Assembly: GCA_022361075.1 (NCBI GenBank)
Contig: JAKSBQ010000001.1
Coordinates: forward strand, 1 to 32,010
DNA: 32,010 bases
Origin: Opitutales bacterium
GTDB lineage: Bacteria > Verrucomicrobiota > Verrucomicrobiia > Opitutales > JAFGAQ01
Direction of reading: 5' to 3'
Positions 1 to 8,726 of the stretch are shown piece after piece; positions within the stretch are counted from its first letter, which is position 1, and each line of letters starts with the position of its first letter. The notes under the pieces are model-generated. The model was not told the DNA's origin, did no database searches, and was given only the letters and a program-made list of their open reading frames with translations. The translations under genes and the position numbers were made by a program.

Positions 1-329
1 TTATCTAACATCTTCTTGGAAAAATCCATGATGTAGGTGATCACCTCTTCCTGACCTTGGATTTGTGCAGAGATCTGATCCTCTAATAACTGCTCTAAAC
101 CAAATCCCTGGGCAATTCCGAACGCCATAGCGAAGAGCGGAACGATAGACAATAGCGTAAAGAACGTCAGAGCAGAAGCACTCAGGCTACATTTGTCTTC
201 ACTAAAACCTTTGAAAGCCTGCAGTAAGACCCTTATGCTAAGTAGCCCCATCGCTTTTCCGCGAGGCAACTCATCATCTCGCATCCGCCAAACATCGGTG
301 GTGAGGAAAGTCTTCGCTTTTTGGATCAT
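1..329 (-). CDS. YihY/BrkB family inner-membrane protein, N-terminal part (runs off window)
   Basis: The minus strand is open from an ATG at 329 to the window edge, giving about 109 residues that begin MIQKAKTFLTTDVWRM. The stretch ASALTFFTLLSIVPLFAMAFG (about residues 52-72), followed by an amphipathic segment with LLEDQIS and EEVITYIMDFSKK, is the classic start of the YihY/BrkB ('ribonuclease BN-like') family: a first transmembrane helix with the TFFTLLSIVPL signature, then a loop before the next helix. Family members are six-helix inner-membrane proteins, and the old RNase BN assignment is not supported. The exact role is unknown. It is divergent from the PpiD-like gene starting at 581. 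No good Shine-Dalgarno precedes the ATG, and the frame stays open upstream to a stop near 381-383 without a better start. The family call is strong; only the first third is visible. Confidence 0.85.
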   Translation of the reverse strand, partial: MIQKAKTFLTTDVWRMRDDELPRGKAMGLLSIRVLLQAFKGFSEDKCSLSASALTFFTLLSIVPLFAMAFGIAQGFGLEQLLEDQISAQIQGQEEVITYIMDFSKKMLD

Positions 330-580
330 ATCAACGAAGGTTAACTTAAAAATTCGGCAAATTGTAAAGCAGTTTTGAGCTCAATCATGGCAATGAATAA
401 CCGGTATAGTATCAAAAGAATGGTAATGATTGATCTTTTCGTAAGTTTAAGAAACGATAGCCCTTCAAACTTGCTCTTATCGATTTATTTAATTCAAAAT
501 CAAAGCGCTTGCTAAAATCATAATTGATCTCTACGAGTTGGGGTTTTATCGGAATTTCTACCTTCGAAATAGCATTAAAC

Positions 581-2233
581 ATGATCAACTGGTTATCTGA
601 ATTCATCCGCAAGAGAGGGAAAATTGTTTTCTCCATTCTTCTCGTGATTATCATCATCGCTTTCGTATTCACAATCGGAGCAGGGCCAGGGCTGGTTAAG
701 AGAGATCGCACTTCGTTTGTGAGGGATTTTTACGGAATAGATCTCAATAACCCCGAAGACGTTCAATACCTGCGAGATGCTCAAATGGTAAGCCATTATG
801 TGAATGGATTAGGTCAATACAACGAGGCCCAGTTCCAACAGCAGTTATTCCTCAGACAAGTTCGCCTACACCTGGCTGACACCCTATCGATTCCCCTTCC
901 CTCTGATGAAGAATTTGTGGATTACATCAAAACAAAACGAGCTTTTCAAAACGAGAGTGGAGAGTTCGATCCCACCCGATTTGAACAGTTTGTGGATTCC
1001 ATCAAAGGCGGCTCCAGATTCGACGATTCATTTGTGACACATGTGATCAAAGAGGAGTATCGAATGGAGCAAGTTGATCTCCTCATGTCGGCTCCTGGAT
1101 TTGTTTCGGATTCAGAAGTAAAGAAGAACACTGCGAGAGATCGAACGACTTGGACCGTCGAGATTGCGAAGATCAATTACGAAGATTTCGATCCCGAAAT
1201 TGATGTCTCTGAAGAAGAACTTACCGAATACTTTGCGAGTCAGCAGTTTCGCTACGAAATACCTGCTGAGCTCGAAGCGACCTACGTATCGTTCGACACT
1301 ATTTCCATCGAAAACTCAACTTTAGAGGTACCTGAAGATACGCAGCTAGAACAGTATTTCATGAGCAACAGAGGTGCTTTCTCTGAAGCAGAAAATGCGT
1401 TAAACGAAGGTAAAACAGAGGAAGAAAAACTCTCCCCACTCGATGTTTTTGCCGCGATCAAAGCAGACGTACTCAACGCTTATCAGGAAGATCAAAAAGG
1501 CCAGCAAGCGCTTATTAAAGCACACGATTTCATCGCAGCCTTGTCTGAGCAGGACATCGCTTACGGAGGAGAAGCTTTTCAGAAGCTTCTTGCTGCAAAC
1601 AATGTTAAACTTCAGAAGCTGCCTACATTCAGCGAAAATCTCACCAGTTCGCCTTCAGAGGACCTTCCAATTTCCCTTTTTCAAGAAGTCATAAAATTGG
1701 ACGCAGAAAGATATTTTTCTGACGTTGTGAGTTCGGATGATTCTCATCTAGTCGGTTTTTGGACAGCACGAAAGGATGCTCGAATCCCTGCTCTTGAAGA
1801 AGTTCGTGAACGAGTCGTTGTGTCCTACAAGGAAACACGAAAATCAGAGTTATTTTCAGAAAAAGGAGTCGAACTAGTTTCAACCATTAATTCAAAAATC
1901 GCTGAAGAAGGAGGATTCAAAGCAAATGCGGAAGCATTAGGGCTTACTGTAGAAAATCCAGAAGCATTCACCATTGCAACTCGCCCAGACACCCTTCCCT
2001 TTCAATTGATTCAGCAGTTGGAAACCCTCAAAAAAGGCGAAATATCAGACATGATCACCCTTGAGGAAGGTGGATACATCGTCTACGCGGCAGACAAGGT
2101 TGTTCCGGAAATTCCTGACGATGATCCTCAGTTCGTGGGAGCAAAACAGGGTATGCAAAATTATTCTGCTTTCGCTCGCTACCAGGCAATCATCACAGAC
2201 ATGATCGACTCCAAATTCGCAACAAACCAATAA
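581..2233 (+). CDS. Membrane-anchored SurA/PpiD-like periplasmic folding protein
   Basis: This encodes 550 residues from the ATG at 581. An upstream in-frame ATG at 524 adds 19 residues that do not look like family sequence. The protein starts with a short charged segment (WLSEFIRKRGK), one transmembrane helix (about residues 14-36, SILLVIIIIAFVFTIGAG), then a long periplasmic portion rich in acidic and amide residues. This is the plan of PpiD and SurA-N proteins: an N-in single-pass anchor, a chaperone SurA-N-like region, then a PPIase-like region. Near the C-terminus LKKGEISDMITLEEGGYIVY matches the last strand-helix part of a parvulin fold, but I do not see a complete canonical parvulin active site, so it may be a chaperone without isomerase activity. 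It probably helps outer-membrane and periplasmic proteins fold. asnS follows 28 bases later on the same strand and may be co-transcribed. Confidence 0.8.
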   Translation: MINWLSEFIRKRGKIVFSILLVIIIIAFVFTIGAGPGLVKRDRTSFVRDFYGIDLNNPEDVQYLRDAQMVSHYVNGLGQYNEAQFQQQLFLRQVRLHLADTLSIPLPSDEEFVDYIKTKRAFQNESGEFDPTRFEQFVDSIKGGSRFDDSFVTHVIKEEYRMEQVDLLMSAPGFVSDSEVKKNTARDRTTWTVEIAKINYEDFDPEIDVSEEELTEYFASQQFRYEIPAELEATYVSFDTISIENSTLEVPEDTQLEQYFMSNRGAFSEAENALNEGKTEEEKLSPLDVFAAIKADVLNAYQEDQKGQQALIKAHDFIAALSEQDIAYGGEAFQKLLAANNVKLQKLPTFSENLTSSPSEDLPISLFQEVIKLDAERYFSDVVSSDDSHLVGFWTARKDARIPALEEVRERVVVSYKETRKSELFSEKGVELVSTINSKIAEEGGFKANAEALGLTVENPEAFTIATRPDTLPFQLIQQLETLKKGEISDMITLEEGGYIVYAADKVVPEIPDDDPQFVGAKQGMQNYSAFARYQAIITDMIDSKFATNQ

Positions 2234-2261
2234 GCTAAAGACTCATTTCCAAGAAGAAAAC

Positions 2262-3623
2262 ATGTTGATTAAGGACATTCTCAATCAAGAACAACCACTA
2301 AGCTCTATTGAAGTAAACGGTTGGATTAGGACGCTCCGATCAAGCAAGAGTTTTTCATTCATCGAACTCAACGACGGCTCGTGTCTGAAGAACCTCCAGA
2401 TCATTGTTCAGGATACCATCTCAAATTATGAGGAGTTGGGCTCCTGCGGAACTGGCACTTCTTTGAACATAAAGGGAGAGTTAGTTCCTTCCCAAGGTAA
2501 GGGACAGAAATGGGAGGTTCAAGCTATGTCGGTTGAGATCGTTGGAGAGTGCGGATCGGACTATCCTCTTCAGAAAAAAGGACACTCAATTGAGTTCTTG
2601 CGAGAAATTGCTCATCTCCGACCGCGAACCAATTTGTTTGGAAGCGTTTTCAGGGTTCGCAGTAAGATGGCTTTCGCTGTGCATCGTTTTTTCCACGAAA
2701 GAGACTTTCACTACATTCATACTCCCATCATCACCGGAAGTGATTGTGAAGGTGCAGGTGAGATGTTTCGCGTCACGACTCAAGATCCCTTCGAAACAAA
2801 AAGCCACAGTCCCGAGGACGATTTTTTCAGAAAACCGACTTTCCTAACGGTAAGTGGACAACTCGAGGCCGAGGTCTTTGCGACGTCACTTTCGCGGGTT
2901 TATACCTTCGGTCCCACATTTCGTGCGGAGAACTCAAATACTACCCGGCACGCCAGTGAGTTCTGGATGATTGAGCCGGAAATCGCTTTTTGCGATTTGC
3001 AGGGAGACATGGCGTTGGCAGAGGAGTTCGTTAAGTTCTTGGTGTCCGAGGCATTAAGGCTTTGTCCCGATGAACTCGAGTTATTCAATCGCTTCGTAGA
3101 CAAAGACTTATTGGAACGACTCAAAGGAATCATAGAGAGACCTTTCAAACGAATTTCCTACTCAGAAGCTGTTAACTTGCTTTCCAACTCAGGTGAGAAG
3201 TTTGAATATCCGGTAGAGAACGGGACCAATCTTCAATCTGAACACGAAAGATATCTTACTGAGAAACATTTCAAAACTCCGGTAACTGTTTATAATTACC
3301 CGAAAGCCATTAAGCCGTTCTACATGCGCTTGAATGATGACAACGAAACGGTTGCGGCAATGGACTTGCTCGTTCCTGGGATTGGTGAAGTCATCGGAGG
3401 CAGTCAGCGCGAGGAGCGACTTGATGTCCTGGAATCTAACATGAAGCAGCATGGATTGGACGGAAGAGATTACTGGTGGTACACCGACCTAAGAAAATAC
3501 GGTACAGTCCCCCATAGTGGATTCGGACTGGGCTTCGAACGACTCCTGATGCTGGTTACCGGAATAAGCAACATCAGAGATGTCATCGCATTCTCGCGAA
3601 CACCCGGGAATGCTGAGTTTTAA
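2262..3623 (+). CDS. asnS: Asparaginyl-tRNA synthetase
   Basis: This cytoplasmic class IIb aminoacyl-tRNA synthetase (453 residues, normal for bacterial AsnRS) charges tRNA-Asn with asparagine. Residues 1 to about 100 form the OB-fold anticodon-binding domain (VNGWIRTLRSSKSFSFIELN). The catalytic core follows: RPRTNLFGSVFRVRS, motif 2 (FGPTFRAENSNTTRHASEF) and motif 3 (GFGLGFERLLMLVTG) near the C-terminus. EPEIAF after motif 2 and NAEF at the end fit AsnRS rather than AspRS, and there is no GAD insertion domain. The ATG at 2262 is preceded by a purine-rich AAGAAGAAAAC. Presence of AsnRS suggests direct charging of tRNA-Asn, whatever route this organism uses for Gln. Confidence 0.96.
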   Translation: MLIKDILNQEQPLSSIEVNGWIRTLRSSKSFSFIELNDGSCLKNLQIIVQDTISNYEELGSCGTGTSLNIKGELVPSQGKGQKWEVQAMSVEIVGECGSDYPLQKKGHSIEFLREIAHLRPRTNLFGSVFRVRSKMAFAVHRFFHERDFHYIHTPIITGSDCEGAGEMFRVTTQDPFETKSHSPEDDFFRKPTFLTVSGQLEAEVFATSLSRVYTFGPTFRAENSNTTRHASEFWMIEPEIAFCDLQGDMALAEEFVKFLVSEALRLCPDELELFNRFVDKDLLERLKGIIERPFKRISYSEAVNLLSNSGEKFEYPVENGTNLQSEHERYLTEKHFKTPVTVYNYPKAIKPFYMRLNDDNETVAAMDLLVPGIGEVIGGSQREERLDVLESNMKQHGLDGRDYWWYTDLRKYGTVPHSGFGLGFERLLMLVTGISNIRDVIAFSRTPGNAEF

Positions 3624-4041
3624 AAAAGCCAGTTAGCCTTAATTTCAGTGTTCTCTGTATCTTACGCAGGTTTTTTGATCGTTACAAAAGAAGATAAATC
3701 CAGTGTTTAATTCATTACCGAAGTGCTTAAATCCTAACTTGGTAGAAATGAATGGAGTTCGTCTCTGTCTAACAGGAAACACGTCAATCTAACTCGTCTA
3801 ATTGAAGAGTAAACATAAACTCTCTAGTTCCCAGATTCGACTTGATGGAAATCCAATCCTTAGCCATATTCCGGTTAAACTTACCGTTTCTACAAACATA
3901 ATTGATAACGCACCCCGTAAGAATGCCACTTCTTTTTTGAGTTCGTTGTGAAATTCAGATGCAAAAGTGACTTCTGCGCATAAAAATCCCCCTTTCCCCT
4001 ACACTTGAGTATCGTTTCTTACCAAACGTAACCCTATTCTA
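3624..4041. other. 418-base non-coding gap, nothing recognised
   Basis: Between asnS and the next plus-strand gene there is no open frame that looks coding, no tRNA-like cloverleaf and no clear terminator hairpin with a T-run after the asnS stop. It is AT-rich and of low complexity in places. It presumably holds the asnS 3' end and the promoter of the gene at 4042, but I cannot identify promoter elements with confidence. Confidence 0.5.
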
Positions 4042-4521
4042 ATGATCAATTACCGACTTTCTTTGATCGGAGCTGTAGTTGCCGTCTCCTTATTTTTATA
4101 TATTTCAATTACTGGTTTCGATTTTTTCGAATTGGTGGCCGGCATCCTTTGGAGATACGAACATTTCGAATTAGATGAATATGTGATTCCCCTTAGCATT
4201 TTTTCTCACTTTTTCCTTCTAGACCTATTGCTAAAACAGAGAAAACAGAAAATAGAAAAGGAACGATCTGAAATCTACGAAGCGATGTTGTTCACTAATT
4301 ACCACATAATGAACAACTTTTTGAACAATATGCAGCTGTTCAAACTTACCGCAGAAAATGTACCTGAATTTCCCAAGGATGTTTTGGAAAACTATGATCG
4401 AATCATCAAAGAAACTCAAAAGCAGCTTTGTTCCTTGAAACAGATAGAGAATATCGATAAAAAATCGATCAAAGCTTCTGTAATCAAAGAAATAAACGAA
4501 TCCCAAAGATCTGTTTCTTGA
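4042..4521 (+). CDS. Small membrane protein with histidine-kinase-dimerisation-like helix; unknown function
   Basis: This encodes 159 residues. There are two hydrophobic segments (about 7-27, IGAVVAVSLFLYISITGF, and about 50-66, IPLSIFSHFFLLDLLL), then a basic stretch KQRKQKIEKERSE and a helical cytoplasmic region. In that region TNYHIMNNFLNNMQLFKL followed by a long amphipathic helix (about residues 115-140) resembles the H-box plus second helix of histidine-kinase DHp domains (compare HD-NN-L patterns). No ATP-binding N, G1 or G2 boxes follow; the frame stops soon after. It could be a kinase-derived dimerisation module, a scaffold, or a conserved hypothetical family with no kinase ancestry. 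The gene is AT-rich compared with its neighbours and sits alone between a non-coding gap and a tRNA gene. The coding call is reasonable; the function is unknown. Confidence 0.6.
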   Translation: MINYRLSLIGAVVAVSLFLYISITGFDFFELVAGILWRYEHFELDEYVIPLSIFSHFFLLDLLLKQRKQKIEKERSEIYEAMLFTNYHIMNNFLNNMQLFKLTAENVPEFPKDVLENYDRIIKETQKQLCSLKQIENIDKKSIKASVIKEINESQRSVS

Positions 4522-4665
4522 GTTTGATATTCGGAAAAACAAGAGCAGAGCACTTTAGCAAAACAGAACTGTGAAAACGGTTAAGCGCAGTCACAAATTC
4601 ACTCTGAGAATCGAGAACAGTCTAACTAACTACGTTTGAGTTGTTGAGGGAAACGAGGTCAAAAG

Positions 4666-4739
4666 TGGCAGGCCGACAGGGATTCGAACCCCGACTGAAT
4701 GGACCAAAACCATTTGTGCTACCATTACACCATCAGCCT
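4666..4739 (-). tRNA. tRNA-Gln, anticodon UUG
   Basis: Read on the minus strand, the acceptor stem AGGCTGA pairs with TCGGCCT (one T-G wobble), followed by discriminator G and an encoded CCA (4666-4668). The D-arm region is TGGTGTAATGGTAGCACA. The anticodon stem AATGG/CCATT encloses a TTTTGGT loop, giving anticodon TTG (UUG), which reads CAA/CAG. The T-arm CGGGG-TTCGAAT-CCCTG is well formed. Length without CCA is 71 bases, normal for tRNA-Gln. It stands alone, transcribed away from pyrH. Confidence 0.95.
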
Positions 4740-4909
4740 TTAATGCCTCAAAAGTAAAATTAGAATCATCAGCTCTTAAAAGGTCAAGTAGTTCTTGATT
4801 AGATTTTTCCAAAAACCGAATCACTAAGAGTCATCTCTCAACACTCCAGCCTTTCAGTTGACTTGAGTGGCTTTACGTCCTTTTTTCTTTCAGGAACTAG
4901 GCACTAATA

Positions 4910-5638
4910 ATGGAGAATTCTGAGATAAAATATAAACGTATCATCCTCAAACTTAGCGGGGAAGTCCTTCGTAATGAAGAAGATGGAGAGCCAATCGACG
5001 CTATCACCCTCAACAATATATGTGAAGAGATTAAACAAATCCATGATATGGGTGTCGAAGTCGGTGTCGTGATCGGTGGAGGGAACATTTTCAGAGGAAT
5101 TCAGGGTCTCCAAGGCTGTACTATTGATCGAGCGACAGGCGATTACATGGGCATGATGGCCACTGTTATCAACTCGATGGCGTTGATGGCAAATTTTGAA
5201 AATCTTGGTGTTCCTGTCCGAGTTCTTACTGCAGTCAGAATCGATAAAGTTGCTGAACCATACATCTTGCGGCGTGCGATTCGGCACTTGGAAAAGAAAA
5301 GACTGATCATCCTCGCAGCAGGCACCGGTAATCCTTATTTTTCGACCGATACTGCTGCAGCCCTGAGAGGAAGTGAAATCGGTGCCGATGTCATTATCAA
5401 AGCTACCAAAGTTGACGGTGTTTACGACAAGGACCCCATGAAATTTGAGGACGCAAAGAAATTTGAGGAAATCTCCTACTATGAAGTGATGCGCCAGCGA
5501 CTTAAAGTCATGGATAGCAACGCCTTTTCATTGTGTATGGATAATAAAATCCCCATTATGGTCCTCAGCATGAAAGAAAAGGGAACGATTCGCAGAGCGA
5601 TTCTCGGTGAAAAAATCGGCACGATTGTTCACTCCTAA
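4910..5638 (+). CDS. pyrH: Uridylate (UMP) kinase
   Basis: This 242-residue enzyme of the amino-acid-kinase fold phosphorylates UMP to UDP with ATP in pyrimidine nucleotide synthesis. It is cytoplasmic, hexameric, and usually activated by GTP and inhibited by UTP. Visible motifs are the N-terminal phosphate-binding strand KRIILKLSGEVL, the glycine-rich GVVIGGGNIFRG, the UMP-site segment DRATGDYMGMMATVIN, AAGTGNPYFSTDTAAALR, and the ATP-site KATKVDGVYDKDP. The length is typical. It is followed after 26 bases by frr, the usual pyrH-frr order seen in many bacteria, so the two are very likely co-transcribed. The start ATG at 4910 is preceded by an AGGAACTAGG purine stretch somewhat further away than usual. 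Confidence 0.97.
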   Translation: MENSEIKYKRIILKLSGEVLRNEEDGEPIDAITLNNICEEIKQIHDMGVEVGVVIGGGNIFRGIQGLQGCTIDRATGDYMGMMATVINSMALMANFENLGVPVRVLTAVRIDKVAEPYILRRAIRHLEKKRLIILAAGTGNPYFSTDTAAALRGSEIGADVIIKATKVDGVYDKDPMKFEDAKKFEEISYYEVMRQRLKVMDSNAFSLCMDNKIPIMVLSMKEKGTIRRAILGEKIGTIVHS

Positions 5639-5664
5639 CCCCGAACCCTAACCAAGAGAATAAT

Positions 5665-6225
5665 ATGAATCCAGAAGAAGTCCTTAAGACTCTAGAGAAA
5701 GAAATGAAGAAAGCTGTGGATCACGCAGCACATGAATTCTCAACACTTCACACCGGTAAGGCTAGTCCCTCAATGGTCGAGAACATCCAGGCAGAAGTTT
5801 ACGGTTCACCCATGAGAATCAAGGACGTGGCCGCTATCACTACTCCTGATGCTCGCATGATTCTTATTCAACCATGGGACCAAGGTGCAGTGAAAGCGGT
5901 TGAACAAGCGATTATCGTTGCAAATATTGGACTCAATCCAGCAGTGGACGGTCAAAAAATCCGTGTTCCGATTCCCGAACTCAGCCGTGAGCGTCGTGAG
6001 AGCCTTGTAAAAAACGCTCATAAAATGGCCGAAGATGGACGTATCGGCGTACGGGCTGCGAGACACCACGCCATGGATGCTCTAAAAGTAGCTGCGAAAG
6101 AAGGTGGAATTTCAGAGGACGATCAAAAGCGTGCTGAAAAAGAAGTTCAAAGGCGCACTGATCACTATAATCAAGAAATCGCCAAAATCCTTGATTCGAA
6201 AGAGAAGGAATTGATGCAAGTCTGA
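5665..6225 (+). CDS. frr: Ribosome recycling factor
   Basis: This encodes 186 residues, the standard length. RRF splits post-termination ribosomes together with EF-G. The sequence shows the family's long-helix pattern: HEFSTLHTGKASPSMVENI near the N-terminus, YGSPMRIKDVAAITTPDARM, PWDQGAVKAVEQAI, and the conserved C-terminal helix with RIGVRAARHHAMD and SEDDQKRAEKEVQRRTD. AAGAGAA lies just upstream of the ATG at 5665. It sits 26 bases after pyrH and is followed by a terminator-like hairpin, so the pyrH-frr unit probably ends here. Confidence 0.97.
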   Translation: MNPEEVLKTLEKEMKKAVDHAAHEFSTLHTGKASPSMVENIQAEVYGSPMRIKDVAAITTPDARMILIQPWDQGAVKAVEQAIIVANIGLNPAVDGQKIRVPIPELSRERRESLVKNAHKMAEDGRIGVRAARHHAMDALKVAAKEGGISEDDQKRAEKEVQRRTDHYNQEIAKILDSKEKELMQV

Positions 6226-6252
6226 TTCTAGTAATCTAGTTCATCTTTTAAA

Positions 6253-6287
6253 GGACCAGACTCCAGGTGAGCTCTGGTTCTCTTTTT
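6253..6287 (+). terminator. Rho-independent terminator after frr
   Basis: ACCAGACTC (6255-6263) pairs with GAG-C-TCTGGT (6269-6278) with one bulged C. The stem can extend outward by a G-T and a G-C pair, the loop is CAGGT, and it is followed by TCTCTTTTT. The hairpin ends only a few bases before the ATG of proB. This argues that proB starts at 6291 and not at the in-frame GTG (6267) that lies inside the stem-loop. Confidence 0.7.
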
Positions 6288-6290
6288 ATC

Positions 6291-7415
6291 ATGAGTGTTG
6301 AAGAAGCAACTGAAGCCTTTCGAAAACCTGTCAAACAGCTTGTCATCAAGTTGGGCACCGGTGTACTGACTGCTGGTATCGGCAACCTTGATAAAGAGGT
6401 GATTCGTAGCGTTTGTGCACAAGTCGCTAAGATACGAAAAAGCGGGACCCACGTGATCATCGTTAGCTCAGGGGCCGTTGGCTTGGGAATGGGCCGTCTT
6501 GGGCTGGATAAAAGACCAACTGATCTTGCAACTCTTCAAGCCTGCGCTTCGGTCGGGCAAAGTATTCTGACAGAAACTTGGCAATCTGGTTTCAACCCCT
6601 GGGGAATCCATGTAGGCCAAATGCTGCTCACGAGAGAAGACCTTTGTGTAAAGAAACGGCATCTCGCTGTCAGAGAAACTCTCGAGCGCCTGCAGCGCGC
6701 AGGAATTGTCCCGATCATCAACGAAAACGACTGTATCAGCGTGGATGAATTGAAGTTCGGCGATAACGACATCTTAAGCGCACTTGTTGCTAGTTTGACT
6801 AAGTCTGACCTACTTGTGCTGCTTTCAACAATTCCTGGACTCCTGAATCTCGAGACTCAGGAAATAGTTCCTAGTGTAAGCACGCTGGACGAAGAAACTT
6901 TTGCATTGGCAAAGGGAACCAGCAGTCCAACAGCTGTTGGAGGAATGGTATCCAAGCTTGAAGCAGCAAGAGTGGCTAGCGACTCAAATTGTCACATGTT
7001 TATCGCACATGGCCGCGAGCCCGAAGTTCTGCTAAAAATTCTCAACGGCGATAAGGTTGGGACCCATTTTTTTCCAAAAGGAAAATCCTTGCGATCCCAG
7101 AAAAGGTGGTTGGCCTTCTTTCAGGAGTCAGGTGGAAGAATAACGGTAGATCCAGGCGCCCGTGAAGCAGTCGAATTTTCGGGGAGGAGTCTTCTTGCAA
7201 AAGGTGTTACTTCTGTAGATGGGAGCTTTAACAGAGATTCAATCGTCGATTTGATCGACTCAACGGGAAGCCGGTTTGCACGGGGAGTGACTCAATTCAG
7301 CTCCAATGAAATATTGAAAATCGCAGGCAAAAGGACTGAGGAAATTGAAGCTCTTTTCGAAGGCAGGAAACATCCTGAAGTGATTCATCGCGATGACATG
7401 GTCCTCCTGAGTTAA
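6291..7415 (+). CDS. proB: Glutamate 5-kinase with C-terminal PUA domain
   Basis: This encodes 374 residues from the ATG at 6291, the usual length of the full-size family. ProB phosphorylates glutamate to gamma-glutamyl phosphate, the first and feedback-controlled step of proline synthesis. The N-terminal amino-acid-kinase domain shows QLVIKLGTGVLT, VIIVSSGAVGLGMGRLGL, the glutamate-site segment PIINENDCISVDELKFGDND, and GTSSPTAVGGMVSKLEAARVA. A C-terminal PUA domain follows (about residues 270-370, with SLLAKGVTSVDGSF and FARGVTQFSSNEIL). An in-frame GTG at 6267 is possible but lies inside the frr terminator hairpin. No proA is adjacent. dgt begins 22 bases downstream on the same strand, so they may form a transcription unit. 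Confidence 0.95.
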   Translation: MSVEEATEAFRKPVKQLVIKLGTGVLTAGIGNLDKEVIRSVCAQVAKIRKSGTHVIIVSSGAVGLGMGRLGLDKRPTDLATLQACASVGQSILTETWQSGFNPWGIHVGQMLLTREDLCVKKRHLAVRETLERLQRAGIVPIINENDCISVDELKFGDNDILSALVASLTKSDLLVLLSTIPGLLNLETQEIVPSVSTLDEETFALAKGTSSPTAVGGMVSKLEAARVASDSNCHMFIAHGREPEVLLKILNGDKVGTHFFPKGKSLRSQKRWLAFFQESGGRITVDPGAREAVEFSGRSLLAKGVTSVDGSFNRDSIVDLIDSTGSRFARGVTQFSSNEILKIAGKRTEEIEALFEGRKHPEVIHRDDMVLLS

Positions 7416-7436
7416 ATCAAAAAGTAACCCATTTTT

Positions 7437-8726
7437 GTGAAAAACCATTTCTACAGTCCTTTCGACTTTCAGAGGAAGGAGGATCTTAAAAAAAACGAAG
7501 AAGAAGTCCGCAGTCCCTTCCAAATTGACCGGGACCGCATCATATTCTCTTACGCATTCAGGCGACTCCAATCAAAGACACAGGTCTTTCAATCGGGAGA
7601 GTACGATTTTTATAGAAATAGACTCACCCACTCTATCGAGGTTGCGAAAATCGGTCGTTCAATTGCAGAATTTCACAACGAAGTTTCGGATTACCTTTCT
7701 CCGGAGTTTTCAATCTCGACGGACTTGGTGGAAGCCATAGGATTATCTCACGACCTGGGGCACCCCCCTTTTGGGCATATCGGTGAAAGGAAGCTTAACA
7801 AGATCATGGCCGAGTTCGGAGGGTTCGAGGGCAACGCTCAAACCTTGAGAATCGTTACCCAACTTTTTTACAACCGACCTGAAGGAAGCCAAGGAATGAA
7901 TCCAACAAGGGCATTGGTGGATGGAGTGATGAAATACAAGTCACTCCAATGCGATCTTGTTGAAACGAATTCACAGTCTGAAACCTCTTACCCTAAAAAC
8001 CATTTTTTGTATGATGAAGACAGGTGCTGGCTCGAGTTTGTCGAGGATGTAGCTTCCGGGAGCCAAAGAGCACAATTTGGCCTGAAAAGCTTGGAATGTC
8101 AGATTATGGATTGGGCGGATGACACCGCTTACTCAATCAACGATATCATAGACAGCATTCAAGCGGGTTACCTGACACCCGAAAAAATCGAGTCCTGGGC
8201 TGAAAACGCGAACTTAGACAAAGAGGACAGTGAGTCAGTTCACGAACTGATTCAGACAATACTGGGTGCTCGTCATGAATCATTTCTAAATCGCCAAATT
8301 GGTCAATTTATCAGGGCAACCCATATCGCCAAAGCAAAGGAAAATTCATTTTCGAACATATCCAATCGGTACGGTTTCGTACTCGAAATCGATCCTTTGA
8401 TTCAACAAAAGGCTGAGCTTTATAAAAAACTAGCGGTAGATCTTATTTTTCGCTCCACGCAAATCCAGCGAATCGAATACAAGGGCGGACTTATTCTCGA
8501 AAAGCTTTATGAGGCGCTCCAAAAAAACTATCTCGAGAGTCCTAAAAAATCGCAATTAAGCCTTATTCCAAAAAGATTCCAAGTTGAATTAGCGAACAAA
8601 GAATCTGAAAGGGAAAAAATGCGAATCCTTTGTGATTGCGTTGCAGAGATGACCGATGCTCTGGCAGTTAAAACCTACAAACAACTGTTTGATCCGGATT
8701 TCGGTTCAATTCTGGATATCATCTAG
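7437..8726 (+). CDS. dgt: dGTPase-like deoxynucleoside triphosphate triphosphohydrolase (HD domain)
   Basis: This encodes 429 residues from a GTG start. Dgt-family enzymes hydrolyse dNTPs to the nucleoside and tripolyphosphate. The metal-binding HD residues are visible: His in RLTHSIEVA (about H65), HD in GLSHDLGHPPFGHIGE (H105/D106) and Asp in MDWADDTAYSINDIID. The family segments FRRLQSKTQVF and FEGNAQTLRI are also present. The length fits the type-1 long Dgt group. No ATG gives the conserved N-terminal PFDFQR segment, so GTG at 7437 is preferred, though no clear Shine-Dalgarno precedes it. The stop codon at 8724-8726 overlaps that of the convergent CheX-like gene. Related HD proteins can act against phage, but nothing in the context suggests that role here. 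Confidence 0.92.
   Translation: MKNHFYSPFDFQRKEDLKKNEEEVRSPFQIDRDRIIFSYAFRRLQSKTQVFQSGEYDFYRNRLTHSIEVAKIGRSIAEFHNEVSDYLSPEFSISTDLVEAIGLSHDLGHPPFGHIGERKLNKIMAEFGGFEGNAQTLRIVTQLFYNRPEGSQGMNPTRALVDGVMKYKSLQCDLVETNSQSETSYPKNHFLYDEDRCWLEFVEDVASGSQRAQFGLKSLECQIMDWADDTAYSINDIIDSIQAGYLTPEKIESWAENANLDKEDSESVHELIQTILGARHESFLNRQIGQFIRATHIAKAKENSFSNISNRYGFVLEIDPLIQQKAELYKKLAVDLIFRSTQIQRIEYKGGLILEKLYEALQKNYLESPKKSQLSLIPKRFQVELANKESEREKMRILCDCVAEMTDALAVKTYKQLFDPDFGSILDII

Noticed and set aside
6267-6290. GTG start for proB at 6267
   Set aside because: It lies inside the frr terminator hairpin and adds residues not seen in the family; the ATG at 6291 fits better.
7437-8726. Anti-phage dNTPase system
   Set aside because: The protein is an ordinary-looking Dgt in a housekeeping context with no defence partners adjacent.
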